NCBI GenBank assembly: GCA_052103955.1
Contig: JBQELO010000014.1
Coordinates: forward strand, 40,976 to 104,975
DNA length: 64,000 nt
Source: Paenalcaligenes sp052103955
GTDB lineage: Bacteria > Pseudomonadota > Gammaproteobacteria > Burkholderiales > Burkholderiaceae_B
Direction: 5' to 3'
The notes beneath the pieces are model-generated. The model made no database searches. It had not been told where the DNA came from and saw only the letters and a list, made by a program, of their open reading frames with translations. Position 1 is the first letter of the stretch; each line of letters starts with the position of its first letter. The position numbers and the translations under genes were made by a program. This document shows positions 34,963-43,906 of the stretch, piece after piece.

Positions 34963-36351
34963 ATGGTGACACAACGCCGCGCGGCAAAAAAAGCAAAAAT
35001 TACCTTTGTATGTTCCGAGTGTGGGGGCGAAAGCCCCCGCTGGGAAGGTAAGTGCCCCCACTGTAATGAGTGGAATACCTTGCAAGAGTTTAAAGATAGC
35101 TCTGGCGGTGCAGGTGAAACCAATAGATTTGCAGCGCTGGCTGGTGCGAGTCCTGTACAAAAACTGACCGAAGTGCAGGCGCGAGAATTACCGCGTCAAC
35201 CTAGCGGGATAGAAGAATTTGATAGGGTATTAGGCGGTGGCTTGGTACCTGGTGGCGTGATCTTGCTAGGTGGTGATCCCGGTATTGGGAAATCCACCTT
35301 ATTGCTACAAGCGATGGCGGCCTTAGCCAAAGTTGCGCCTGTGCTCTATGTCACGGGCGAGGAATCTGCCGAACAGGTAGCCTTACGTGCTAAGCGGTTA
35401 GCCGTAGATACCGAAGGGGTAGATCTGCTGGCAGAAATCCGGCTGGAATCTATCATTGAAACCTTAATAGAGCGCCGTCCGTTGGTGGCGGTTATTGACT
35501 CTATTCAAACGCTGTATTCCGGTGAGCTTAGCGCTGCACCGGGGTCCGTTTCACAAGTACGCGAGTGTGCGGCGCAATTAACGCGCGTTGCCAAGCAAAG
35601 CGGCATTTCCATTGTGTTTGTAGGTCATGTGACCAAAGATGGTTCGCTGGCAGGTCCTCGGGTGTTGGAGCACATCGTAGACACTGTGTTGTACTTTGAA
35701 GGGGACACCCATTCGTCGTACCGGTTAATACGTGCGTTCAAAAACCGTTTTGGCGCCGTAAATGAGCTGGGTGTATTTGCGATGACCGACAGAGGCTTGC
35801 GTGGGGTGAGTAACCCATCAGCCTTGTTTTTGTCGCAGCATCAGCAAAAAGTAGCAGGTTCCTGTGTGATGGCTACCCAAGAAGGGACGCGACCTTTATT
35901 AGTGGAAATCCAAGCATTAGTTGATACCGCACACGTACCTAACCCACGCCGCTTGTCGGTAGGGTTAGAAGGCAACCGTTTAGCAATGCTATTGGCAGTG
36001 ATGAACCGTCATGCGGGCATTGTCACTTATGATCAAGACGTGTTTGTGAATGCGGTAGGTGGTGTGCGTATTACCGAACCAGCAGCCGACTTGGCTGTGT
36101 TGCTGTCCATTATGTCGTCGCTAAACAATAAACCGCTACCTGAAGGTTTAGTGGTATTTGGTGAGGTGGGTTTATCAGGCGAAATACGTCCAGCACCTCG
36201 TGGGCAAGAGCGTCTTAAAGAAGCAGCTAAGCTGGGTTTTAGTATTGCGTTGATTCCGCAGGCTAACGCCCCACGTCAAGCCATTGAAGGCTTAGAGGTA
36301 TGGCCGGTGGCACGTATAGAAGAAGCCGTTGATAGACTGCGAGGACGCTAA
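34963..36351 (+). CDS. radA: DNA repair protein RadA
   Basis: RadA is a RecA-related helicase that extends branch migration in recombination. The 462-aa protein has an N-terminal C4 zinc finger (C17, C20, C31, C34), a RecA-like core with Walker A GGDPGIGKST (103-112), the RadA-specific KNRFG motif (AFKNRFGAVNELG) and a C-terminal Lon-like domain with GLEGNRLAMLLAV and VNAVGGVRITEPAADLAV. It follows the SDR gene by 6 bases and precedes the TSUP gene by 3 bases. Confidence 0.97.
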   Translation: MVTQRRAAKKAKITFVCSECGGESPRWEGKCPHCNEWNTLQEFKDSSGGAGETNRFAALAGASPVQKLTEVQARELPRQPSGIEEFDRVLGGGLVPGGVILLGGDPGIGKSTLLLQAMAALAKVAPVLYVTGEESAEQVALRAKRLAVDTEGVDLLAEIRLESIIETLIERRPLVAVIDSIQTLYSGELSAAPGSVSQVRECAAQLTRVAKQSGISIVFVGHVTKDGSLAGPRVLEHIVDTVLYFEGDTHSSYRLIRAFKNRFGAVNELGVFAMTDRGLRGVSNPSALFLSQHQQKVAGSCVMATQEGTRPLLVEIQALVDTAHVPNPRRLSVGLEGNRLAMLLAVMNRHAGIVTYDQDVFVNAVGGVRITEPAADLAVLLSIMSSLNNKPLPEGLVVFGEVGLSGEIRPAPRGQERLKEAAKLGFSIALIPQANAPRQAIEGLEVWPVARIEEAVDRLRGR

Positions 36352-36354
36352 GTC

Positions 36355-37125
36355 ATGGATATGGTGCTGCAGCTTATCCTGTTCATGGCAATAGGTGCCG
36401 GTATAGGATTTATTGGTGGTATCTTGGGTATAGGCGGCGGCTTGTTAGCTATTCCGTTGCTAGTGTTGTTGCAAGATATGGATCAACAGTTGGCGCAAGG
36501 TACGGCTTTGATCATGGTGTTACCCGCCGTCATGCTCACTATACGTAAGTACAACCAGTATGCACGTATAGATAGAGGGTCTGCACTTGCGGGTGCTGCC
36601 AGTGCCAGTTTGTTTACGTGGGTAGGCGCTTTTTTTGCGTTAAGCTTGCCTTCCGATACCTTACGTTTGATCTATGCCCTATTCGTATTGGCAGTAGCGT
36701 TGTACTATTTTCAGCAAAGTGCTGCGCTGCGAAATCGTCGTTCCCCTCCTACCAAACAAGCGTCAGACCACCCTCGCTCATCCTTTGCGTTATTGGGTGT
36801 GCTGGCGGGCTTAGCAGGCGGTATTTTTGGTGTGGGCGGGTCGGTTGTTGCTGTACCCGTGTTAACACGGTTTTTTAAATTATCCCAATTCAATGCACAA
36901 GCATTAGGGTTGACGATGGTGTTACCTGGGCTGACGGTGGCGCTGTTAACCTACGCTTCACATGGGCAGGTAGATTGGCACATAGGTATCCCGATGGCAC
37001 TAGGTAGTATGTGTTTGGTGCCAGTGGGTGTGCGTTTGGCGCATGGTATGCCCGAGCCACGGCTGAAGCTAATTTTTGCCTGCATGTTATTGTTAATCAT
37101 GGTGCTTTTGCTTCTAAAGATTTGA
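36355..37125 (+). CDS. TSUP (TauE/SafE) family membrane transporter
   Basis: The 256-aa protein has about eight hydrophobic helices in two related halves. Each half begins with a Gly-rich membrane motif: GGILGIGGGLLAIPLL (about residues 20-36) and GGIFGVGGSVVAVPVL (about 155-171), the hallmark of the TauE/SafE family (DUF81). Known members export sulfite, sulfoacetate or other small sulfonates or organic anions; the substrate here is unknown. It starts 3 bases after radA and ends one base before the Kdo kinase gene, so the three are likely cotranscribed. Confidence 0.88.
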   Translation: MDMVLQLILFMAIGAGIGFIGGILGIGGGLLAIPLLVLLQDMDQQLAQGTALIMVLPAVMLTIRKYNQYARIDRGSALAGAASASLFTWVGAFFALSLPSDTLRLIYALFVLAVALYYFQQSAALRNRRSPPTKQASDHPRSSFALLGVLAGLAGGIFGVGGSVVAVPVLTRFFKLSQFNAQALGLTMVLPGLTVALLTYASHGQVDWHIGIPMALGSMCLVPVGVRLAHGMPEPRLKLIFACMLLLIMVLLLLKI

Positions 37126-37126
37126 T

Positions 37127-37831
37127 ATGACATTGCTGGATTCACGTACCTTCCATGTGCATCATGGACAGTATCACACGTTGTATGCCAATCCCTTAGG
37201 CAGGGTTTTTGACGAAAATTTATTCGACCCTGAAAACCCAGAGCTACGCGCTGAAAAGGTCAGCCAAGGGGGGCGTCAGGCTGCATGGTTTGTGGATCTA
37301 CCTATAGATATGCAGGGAGTGCTGCGTTTTTACAGACGAGGTGGTTTAGTCGGTAAAGTGGTGCGTCAACGCTATGCATGGTTAGGGGCTGGTAATACCC
37401 GTTCTTGGGCCGAGTTCGTGGTCATGCAGTATTTGCATGCTCGTATTCCGCAGCATGTGCCTGCACCGTTAGCGGCCATGTATCAGCGTTTTGGTTGGTC
37501 GTACGAGGCCGCTATTATTGTCGAGCGGGTGCCTAACGTTAAGCCTTTGGCTACTTGTTTAGATAAAGCCGATCCGCAAGCGGTAGCCAAAGCTATTTTG
37601 GCGATGCACGAAGTGGGTGTTTGGCATGCTGACTTGAATGCCTACAATATCTTGTTGGATGCGTTTGATCAGGTTTGGCTCATCGATTTTGATAGGGCCA
37701 GACGCGTCACCATGGATGACGAAAAACGCCAAGGAAATCTACAAAGATTGCAGCGATCTCTGCATAAAGTTTGTGGTCCGGATGGTGGATTATGGTGGCA
37801 GGAATTAAATCGGGCTTATCTGCAACAATAG
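37127..37831 (+). CDS. kdkA: 3-deoxy-D-manno-octulosonate (Kdo) kinase
   Basis: KdkA phosphorylates position 4 of the Kdo on lipid A in bacteria with a single Kdo residue. The 234-aa protein belongs to the Kdo/WaaP kinase family: an N-terminal lobe with GVLRFYRRGGLVGKV, then the kinase loop HADLNAYNILLD (HADLN at 167-171) and the metal-binding IDFDRAR (186-192). The length and the RRGG motif fit KdkA better than the larger WaaP heptose kinases. This points to a short inner core, which fits with the other envelope genes in the window. Confidence 0.87.
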   Translation: MTLLDSRTFHVHHGQYHTLYANPLGRVFDENLFDPENPELRAEKVSQGGRQAAWFVDLPIDMQGVLRFYRRGGLVGKVVRQRYAWLGAGNTRSWAEFVVMQYLHARIPQHVPAPLAAMYQRFGWSYEAAIIVERVPNVKPLATCLDKADPQAVAKAILAMHEVGVWHADLNAYNILLDAFDQVWLIDFDRARRVTMDDEKRQGNLQRLQRSLHKVCGPDGGLWWQELNRAYLQQ

Positions 37832-37856
37832 CCAAATAAACGATGACCTCGCCATG

Positions 37857-37883
37857 TTAAAACCGCTATCATCACGGTTTTTG
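37857..37883 (+). terminator. Probable terminator after kdkA
   Basis: The short stem AAAACCG/CGGTTTT with a 9-base loop is followed by TT. It is weaker than the others in this window but is placed between kdkA and the pot operon. Confidence 0.4.
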
Positions 37884-37911
37884 GTTTGTACGTTTTCAAA
37901 GGGGTTCGCCA

Positions 37912-39012
37912 ATGAACTTCGGTTATGCAAAACACACCCTGTTGGGTGCCGCGCTGGTGCTTTCAGCTACTTCCGTTTTGGCCCAAGAGAAAGTTGTTAA
38001 TGTATACAACTGGGCAGAATACACGGCTCCAGATACCTTATCCGGTTTTGAAGAAAAAACAGGTATCAAGGTTCGGTACGATGTGTACGACAGTAATGAT
38101 ACGTTGCAAGCCAAATTGTTAACGGGCAAATCAGGGTACGACGTTGTAGTACCTTCTACGCATTACGCTGCGCGCCAAATTGAAGGCGGTCTGTTTCAAA
38201 AATTAGATAAAAGCAAACTGCCCAACTGGGAACACTTGGATCCCGACATCATGGCAGTGTTGGCCGATGTAGACCCCGGTAACGATTACTTGATTCCTTG
38301 GGGTTATGGCACCAACGGTCTGGGCTATAACGTAGATAAGGTACGTGAGATTTTTGGTGATGACGTAGACCTAGGCAACTGGGATATGTTGTTCAAACCC
38401 GAGAACGCTGAAAAGCTGAAATCCTGCGGTATTTCTGTGTTGGATGAAGCTGCGCAAGTGTTCCCCGCCGTACTGTACTACTTGGGTAAAGACCCTAACA
38501 GTTCCGATCCAGAAGATTACAAAGAAGCCTTGGCGCTGCTCAAGCAAATACGCCCTTACATTCGCCAATTTAGTTCGTCAGGTTTTATTGACGAACTGGC
38601 CACTGGTGATTTGTGTATGGTGTATGCCTTCTCGGGCGATGTGATGATTGCTGCTAACCGTGCCAAAGAGGCCGGTAAAACCTACAAAGTGGATTACTAC
38701 ATCCCCGAAGGTGGTGCACCTATTTGGTTTGACACCATGGCTATTCCTAAAGACGCTGCTAACGTAGATGCTGCTCATGCGTTCATCAACTACATTGAAA
38801 CGCCTGAGGTGCATGCGGCCATTACGAATACCATGTTCTACCCTAATGCGAATAAATCAGCGCGTGAATTCGTAATCAAAGATGTAGCGGAAAACGTCAT
38901 GATTTATCCACCTGCAGAGGTGGCACAAACCTTGTTTGTGATTAAGCCACAACCACTGCCTGTACAGCGTTTACAAACACGCATGTGGGCAGAACTGAAA
39001 TCAGGACGCTAA
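37912..39012 (+). CDS. potF: Putrescine/polyamine-binding periplasmic protein
   Basis: PotF-type receptor for the polyamine importer. The 366-aa precursor has a signal peptide with predicted cleavage after SVLA (residue 24). The mature part begins with VVNVYNWAEYTAPDTLSGFE, the family signature, and contains YDVVVPSTHY, IPWGYGTNGLGYN and WFDTMAIPKDA, which carry ligand-contacting aromatic and acidic residues in PotD/PotF. AAGGGG lies 7 bases before the ATG. It heads potFGHI, 4 bases ahead of potG. Putrescine rather than spermidine is implied by operon type only. Confidence 0.94.
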   Translation: MNFGYAKHTLLGAALVLSATSVLAQEKVVNVYNWAEYTAPDTLSGFEEKTGIKVRYDVYDSNDTLQAKLLTGKSGYDVVVPSTHYAARQIEGGLFQKLDKSKLPNWEHLDPDIMAVLADVDPGNDYLIPWGYGTNGLGYNVDKVREIFGDDVDLGNWDMLFKPENAEKLKSCGISVLDEAAQVFPAVLYYLGKDPNSSDPEDYKEALALLKQIRPYIRQFSSSGFIDELATGDLCMVYAFSGDVMIAANRAKEAGKTYKVDYYIPEGGAPIWFDTMAIPKDAANVDAAHAFINYIETPEVHAAITNTMFYPNANKSAREFVIKDVAENVMIYPPAEVAQTLFVIKPQPLPVQRLQTRMWAELKSGR

Positions 39013-39016
39013 CCCG

Positions 39017-40147
39017 ATGTTGGAAAACCGTTCAGCCGCAACATCGTGGGCGGGAGCAGAGGATGAGTTCGTCAGAGTAGAAAACGTCGTCAAAATTTTT
39101 GGCGATACCGTGGCGGTGAAATCCGTAAATTTATCGGTACAGCGTCACGAGTTTTTTGCTTTGTTGGGCAGCTCTGGGTGTGGAAAGTCTACGCTGCTGC
39201 GCATGTTAGCCGGCTTTGAGGAAGTGACTTCCGGCCGCATTTATCTCGACAATGAAGACATCACCGACCTGCCGCCATACAAGCGGCCGGTCAACATGAT
39301 GTTCCAGTCGTATGCGTTGTTCCCGCACATGACTGTGGAAGCCAACGTGGCTTTTGGTCTGAAGCAAGAAGGCGTGCCCAAGAATGAAATTCATGAGCGC
39401 GTCTTCGAGGCTTTAGATTTGGTGCAAATGGCGGGTTACGCTCGCCGCAAACCTAGTCAACTGTCGGGTGGGCAACAGCAACGAGTGGCCTTGGCACGTA
39501 GTTTAGTAAAGCGGCCTAAGTTGTTGCTGCTAGACGAACCCATGTCGGCATTGGATAAGCAGATTCGTACCAAAACGCAGGTTGAGCTGGTCAAGATTCT
39601 GGAGCAAGTGGGTGTGACCTGCATTATGGTGACTCACGACCAAGAAGAAGCCATGACGATGGCGCATCGTATTGCAGTGATGACGGCGGGACAGATTGAG
39701 CAGTGCGGTACCCCCTACGATGTATATGCCTTTCCCAATTCGCGTTTTGTGGCGGGCTTCATCGGCTCTACGAACTTGTTTACAGGCGAAATCGTGGTAG
39801 ACGAGCCGGATCACGTGGAAATAGGTAGTGATGAGCTGTCGCGCGTGCTGCATGTGAACCACGGTATTAGCGAACCACTGGGCATGGAAGTCTATGTGTC
39901 CATACGCCCCGAACAAATTGCGGTGAGCCATGCTCAACCCGAGCAGGATAAAAACTGGGGCCACGGTGTGGTTAGCCATATGGCTTGGATGGGTAGCTAT
40001 GTGCGCTACCAAGTACGCCTAGATTCAGGCAAGGTGGTGGAGTCCCACATGCCTAGCTTGACCTTGGCTCAAGCCGATGCGCCCGGCGTGGATGATGAGG
40101 TGTACGTCAGCTGGTCTGACGACAGTGCGATTGTGTTGCCATCATGA
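39017..40147 (+). CDS. potG: Polyamine ABC transporter ATP-binding protein
   Basis: This is the ATPase of the importer. The 376-aa protein has Walker A GSSGCGKST (51-59), LSGGQQQRVALARSL, Walker B LLLLDEPMSALDKQ, the H-loop MVTHDQEEAMTMAHRI and a C-terminal TOBE domain (about 290-370) with VSIRPEQIAVS. The DLPPYKRPVNMMFQSYALFPHM stretch is diagnostic for the PotA/PotG group. The stop overlaps potH (ATGA). Confidence 0.95.
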   Translation: MLENRSAATSWAGAEDEFVRVENVVKIFGDTVAVKSVNLSVQRHEFFALLGSSGCGKSTLLRMLAGFEEVTSGRIYLDNEDITDLPPYKRPVNMMFQSYALFPHMTVEANVAFGLKQEGVPKNEIHERVFEALDLVQMAGYARRKPSQLSGGQQQRVALARSLVKRPKLLLLDEPMSALDKQIRTKTQVELVKILEQVGVTCIMVTHDQEEAMTMAHRIAVMTAGQIEQCGTPYDVYAFPNSRFVAGFIGSTNLFTGEIVVDEPDHVEIGSDELSRVLHVNHGISEPLGMEVYVSIRPEQIAVSHAQPEQDKNWGHGVVSHMAWMGSYVRYQVRLDSGKVVESHMPSLTLAQADAPGVDDEVYVSWSDDSAIVLPS

Positions 40148-41055
40148 AGATTTTTAGCTGGCGCCGTTACGTGCCATCAGGCAGGTCGTTAGTCATAGGC
40201 CTGCCTTTTGTCTGGCTATTTTTATTCCTGTTTATTCCTTTCTTGCTGGTATTTAAGATCAGTTTTGCCGATCTTAAATTTGGCGTGCCGCCCTATACGC
40301 CGCTGGCCGAAATGCAAGACGATACGTTGTCGTTGCTGCTGCACTTACGTAGTTATGTGCTGCTGTTTAGCGATAATTTGTATCTGGATACCTATTTTAG
40401 CTCTGTAAAAATTGCTGCTATCTCCACCTTTTTTTGTGTGTTGATAGGCTATCCCATGGCGTATTACATCGCCAGAGCTAAACCCGGTGTACGGCACTAT
40501 TTGTTGTTGGCAGTGATTTTGCCATTCTGGACATCGCTGTTACTGCGGGTTTATGCATGGGTAGGGTTGCTGCGTAATGATGGGGTGATCAATAACGTGT
40601 TGATGTGGTTAGGGGTAATAGACAGCCCCTTAACGCTATACCGTACCGAATTGGCGGTATATATAGGGCTGGTGTATGCCTATCTGCCTTTCTTTATTTT
40701 GCCCTTGTATGCAAACCTAGTGAAGCTGGATGTGCGCTTACTAGAGGCTGCATCTGACTTAGGCGCACGGCCATGGTCTACGTTTTTGCATGTCACCTTG
40801 CCGCTTTCTATGCCGGGCGTAATAGCCGGAGCCATGTTGGTATTTATTCCTTCTGTAGGTGAGTACGTGATCCCAGAAATGCTGGGTGGAGCGGATACCT
40901 TAATGATGGGACGCATTATGTGGAACGAATTCTTTAATAATGCAGACTGGCCGATGGCTGCAGCGGTAACGTGTGTGATGGTGCTGCTGTTGATTATTCC
41001 GCTGGTGCTGTTTCAATACAGCCAGATGCGACACCTGCAAAACGAAAGGAAATAG
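40144..41055 (+). CDS. potH: Polyamine ABC transporter permease PotH
   Basis: First membrane subunit, 303 aa, with a long N-terminal cytoplasmic stretch, six hydrophobic helices and the EAA loop LLEAASDLGARPWSTFLHVTLPLSMPG. The periplasmic loop between helices 1 and 2 (PPYTPLAEMQDD) is typical of PotH. It overlaps potG by 4 bases and ends 2 bases before potI. Confidence 0.95.
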   Translation: MKIFSWRRYVPSGRSLVIGLPFVWLFLFLFIPFLLVFKISFADLKFGVPPYTPLAEMQDDTLSLLLHLRSYVLLFSDNLYLDTYFSSVKIAAISTFFCVLIGYPMAYYIARAKPGVRHYLLLAVILPFWTSLLLRVYAWVGLLRNDGVINNVLMWLGVIDSPLTLYRTELAVYIGLVYAYLPFFILPLYANLVKLDVRLLEAASDLGARPWSTFLHVTLPLSMPGVIAGAMLVFIPSVGEYVIPEMLGGADTLMMGRIMWNEFFNNADWPMAAAVTCVMVLLLIIPLVLFQYSQMRHLQNERK

Positions 41056-41057
41056 TT

Positions 41058-41864
41058 ATGGTGCGTCCTAATCCTTGGTTACGTGGCATCGTACTGTTCA
41101 TCGGCTTTGGCTTCTTGTACATGCCTATCCTGTTTTTAATGGTGTTTTCCTTTAATGATTCCACCTTGATGACGTCGTGGTCAGGCTTTTCACTGCGCTG
41201 GTACAAGTCGTTGATGAACGACCATGCGTTGTTAGATGCCGCCAAACTGTCATTTTTGATTGCGGGCATGACAGCGACTGCAGCGGTTGTTTTGGGCACT
41301 TGGGCAGGCTATGTGTTGGCACGCATGGGAAAATTCCGTGGCTTTGCTATGTATGTAGGTATGCTAAGTGCGCCACTGGTGATTCCCGAAGTGGTACTGG
41401 GTATTTCTCTGCTGTTGATGTTTGTAGAGTTTTCCAAGCTATTTGGTTGGCCTGCAGAAAATGGCATCTTCACCATTTGGGTGGGGCACGTGTTGCTGTG
41501 TATGGCGTATGTGGCTGTGGTGGTGCAGTCTCGTATTCGCGACTTCGATCGCTCACTGGAAGAGGCTGCCATGGACTTGGGTGCAACACCACTGAAGGTG
41601 TTTTTCCTGATTACTTTGCCCTTGATAGCACCTGCATTGATGGCGGCGTGGTTGTTGGCCTTCACCTTGTCGTTGGACGATGTGGTGATAGCGTCCTTCT
41701 TGTCTGGTCCAGGTTATACCACCTTACCCGTGGAAGTGTTTTCGCGTGTGCGCTTGGGCTTGAAGCCAGAAATCAATGCGCTTGCTACACTGTTTATCTT
41801 GATCGTTGGCTTGGTGGTCATTGTGGCGAATCGGTTGCAGCACCAAGTGAATAAAGCAGAATAG
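41058..41864 (+). CDS. potI: Polyamine ABC transporter permease PotI
   Basis: Second membrane subunit, 268 aa, starting at the ATG at 41058 with AAAGGAAA upstream; the longer frame from 40971 lies inside potH and is rejected. It has six hydrophobic segments and the EAA loop LEEAAMDLGATPLKVFFLITLPLIAPAL. The FNDSTLMTSWSGFSLRWYKSLM segment matches PotI/PotC. It completes the potFGHI operon and is followed after 12 bases by an ArsC/Spx-like gene. Confidence 0.95.
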   Translation: MVRPNPWLRGIVLFIGFGFLYMPILFLMVFSFNDSTLMTSWSGFSLRWYKSLMNDHALLDAAKLSFLIAGMTATAAVVLGTWAGYVLARMGKFRGFAMYVGMLSAPLVIPEVVLGISLLLMFVEFSKLFGWPAENGIFTIWVGHVLLCMAYVAVVVQSRIRDFDRSLEEAAMDLGATPLKVFFLITLPLIAPALMAAWLLAFTLSLDDVVIASFLSGPGYTTLPVEVFSRVRLGLKPEINALATLFILIVGLVVIVANRLQHQVNKAE

Positions 41865-41876
41865 TAAGGAGTCATC

Positions 41877-42227
41877 ATGCTACGTGTTTATGGCATCAAA
41901 AATTGCAGTACGTGTGTAAAAGCCCTGAAGTGGTTGGAAGCGCAAGGCCAGCAAATAGAGTTTATCGATTACCGTGCAAATCCCGTTGACCCGGCCTTAT
42001 TGCAAGACTGGGCAAAGCAGCTGGGTGAATGGCCTAAGTTAGTCAATCGTGCCTCGATGACATGGCGTAATCTGGACGATGCATTGAAAACACCAGCAAG
42101 CGATGCTGATTGGTTGGCCATTATTGCGGCAAACCCAACCGTAGTGCGTCGCCCTGTAACGGTTAAGGCGGATGGTAGCGCCATCGCCGGTTTTAACGAA
42201 AAGAAAATGATAGAGTTTTTAGGCTAA
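41877..42227 (+). CDS. ArsC/Spx-family thioredoxin-fold protein
   Basis: This 116-aa protein of the ArsC/Spx (YffB-like) superfamily has a thioredoxin fold. Its redox segment is GIKNCSTCVKALKWL with a CxxC pair (C10, C13). The family core continues with the VDPALLQDWAKQLG and NPTVVRRPVTV segments, the latter matching the RRP motif of arsenate-reductase-like proteins. A true ArsC would have only the first Cys; the CxxC argues for a redox or glutathione-linked reductase or an Spx-like adaptor. It is 12 bases downstream of potI, so probably cotranscribed. Confidence 0.78.
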   Translation: MLRVYGIKNCSTCVKALKWLEAQGQQIEFIDYRANPVDPALLQDWAKQLGEWPKLVNRASMTWRNLDDALKTPASDADWLAIIAANPTVVRRPVTVKADGSAIAGFNEKKMIEFLG

Positions 42228-42286
42228 GCCTATCACTCAGCAAGTGGGCTACGCGTTTTGCGTAGCTGTGGCTGTAACGAGTAAAA

Positions 42287-42976
42287 ATGACTATGTATAC
42301 CCAAACAGAACTAAAGGCCCACGTTGCACAAGCAGCGGTGGAATTTGTATTGCCACAACTGCGTACCGACAGCATCTTAGGTGTAGGCACCGGATCCACT
42401 GTGGATTTGTTTATTGATGCACTGGCGGCACACAAAAGTGCATTCAAAGGAGCGGTTTCTAGCTCCGAACGTTCTACTCGCCGCATGCGTGATTTGGGTA
42501 TTACGGTATACGACTTAAACGATGTGGAATCCTTGTTGTGGTATGTGGATGGAGCCGATGAAATCGACCCTAACCTTGCGATGACCAAAGGTGGTGGCGG
42601 TGCACTAACACGCGAAAAAATCGTAGCCTCTGTTGCGAAGAACTTCTTGTGTATTGCGGACGCCTCCAAAGAGGTAGCTGTGTTGGGCGCATTCCCGCTG
42701 CCAGTAGAAGTGATTCCTATGGCGCGCGAAGCCGTTGCTCGTCAGTTGGCTGCGTTGGGTGGTAAGCCTGTGTTACGTGCAGGCTTCGTTACCGATAACG
42801 GCTGCCAAATTTTGGATGTGCACGGTTTGCATATTCAAGATCCTCAAGCCGTAGAGCAACTGATTAACAATATTCCCGGTGTGGTGTGTTGTGGTTTGTT
42901 TGCCTTATCTGGAGCGAGTATTGCGCTGATTGCTTCCCAAGATGGCGTACTGCGCCGGGAGCTATCGGACTCGTAA
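42287..42976 (+). CDS. rpiA: Ribose-5-phosphate isomerase A
   Basis: RpiA interconverts ribose 5-phosphate and ribulose 5-phosphate in the pentose-phosphate pathway. The 229-aa protein has GVGTGSTVDLF (about 32-42, phosphate loop), SSERSTRR, YVDGADEIDPNL and KGGGGALTREKI (catalytic region), and the closing GVVCCGLFAL. There are two possible ATG starts two codons apart (MTM); the first is used. It is separated by 71 bases from phoU. Confidence 0.96.
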   Translation: MTMYTQTELKAHVAQAAVEFVLPQLRTDSILGVGTGSTVDLFIDALAAHKSAFKGAVSSSERSTRRMRDLGITVYDLNDVESLLWYVDGADEIDPNLAMTKGGGGALTREKIVASVAKNFLCIADASKEVAVLGAFPLPVEVIPMAREAVARQLAALGGKPVLRAGFVTDNGCQILDVHGLHIQDPQAVEQLINNIPGVVCCGLFALSGASIALIASQDGVLRRELSDS

Positions 42977-43047
42977 CACCTCTGTCATAATGAGGCGGTA
43001 TCCTAAGGTTTATTTTTATTCAGTAGCGTCTATCAAGGGTTGTATCC

Positions 43048-43812
43048 ATGATTGAACACACCAACAAACAATTTCACAGCGATTTAGAAAACACACGCTC
43101 CCTTTTCTTGAAAATGGGTGGCATTGTGGAGTCTATGGTGCGTGAAGCAATGGAAGCCTTGTTCAGCGGTGACCTCACTTTAGTTGAAAAAGTGCGTGAG
43201 CGAGAAAAAGAGGTAAATGCACTGGAGGTCGAAATCGACAGTCGCATTACTCACTTGATCGCTCGTAATCAGCCTACCGCTATCGACTTGCGTATGCTGC
43301 TGTCCATCTCCAAAATGCTGACCGATATGGAACGCTGCGGTGATGAGGCCGAACGCATTGCCAAAATGGTGCGCCGACTTTACGAAAACGAATCTGGCTA
43401 CGAGCCAGTAGTAGAGCTGCGCCACATGAGCATGTCTGTTATTAGCATGATTAAAAACGCTTTGGATGCCTTTGCACGCCAAGATGCGATTCGTGCAGCA
43501 GAAATCGTACGTAGCGATAAAGAAGTAGACCGTGAGTGGAAAGCCTCTTTGCGCCACATCAGTACCTTCATGATTGAAGATCCACGTACTATCTCTCGTT
43601 CTATAGACCTGATTTTCTTGGCACGTGCGCTAGAGCGTATTGGTGACCACGCGAAAAACATGGCTGAGCGTGTGATTTACATGGTTCATGGCGACGATGT
43701 ACGTCACGCTGGTGTTAAAACAGCAGAACGTGTGGCTAGAGGGGAAAGCATGGATGCTATCCCTGAAGCAACGGCTGATGCTGCAGCAACAGATAGCACA
43801 GAATCTGAGTAA
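43048..43812 (+). CDS. phoU: Phosphate signalling regulator PhoU
   Basis: PhoU transmits the state of the Pst phosphate transporter to the PhoR sensor and restrains phosphate uptake. The 254-aa protein has two PhoU repeats: the first contains FLKMGGIVESMVREAMEALFSG and DIDLRMLLSISKMLTDMERCGDEAERIAK-like segments (AIDLRMLLSISKMLTDMERC), the second RSIDLIFLARALERIGDHAKN. The (D/E)RxGDxA metal-binding motif occurs in both. The C-terminus has an extra low-complexity tail. It has AAGGG before the ATG. No pst or phoBR gene is within the window, so phoU is detached here. Confidence 0.95.
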   Translation: MIEHTNKQFHSDLENTRSLFLKMGGIVESMVREAMEALFSGDLTLVEKVREREKEVNALEVEIDSRITHLIARNQPTAIDLRMLLSISKMLTDMERCGDEAERIAKMVRRLYENESGYEPVVELRHMSMSVISMIKNALDAFARQDAIRAAEIVRSDKEVDREWKASLRHISTFMIEDPRTISRSIDLIFLARALERIGDHAKNMAERVIYMVHGDDVRHAGVKTAERVARGESMDAIPEATADAAATDSTESE

Positions 43813-43870
43813 GCCTAAGGGGTTGTGAGGCTGTTCTAAAAAGTCCCGTGGAAGCGGGGCGAAGATTATA

Positions 43871-43902
43871 AAAAGCTCTGGTGTATTGCCAGAGCTTTTT
43901 TA
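43871..43902 (+). terminator. Rho-independent terminator after phoU
   Basis: AAAAGCTCTGG/CCAGAGCTTTT with a 7-base loop is followed by T. It lies 58 bases past phoU. Confidence 0.85.
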
Positions 43903-43906
43903 TTTT

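Noticed and set aside
40971..41057. N-terminal extension of PotI
   Set aside because: It lies within potH in another frame; the ATG at 41058 has a good ribosome-binding site and the family N-terminus.
41177..41854. 225-codon plus-strand frame within potI
   Set aside because: It is an alternative frame of potI, Cys/Gly/Arg-rich with no domain, while the potI frame has a clear EAA motif and helices.
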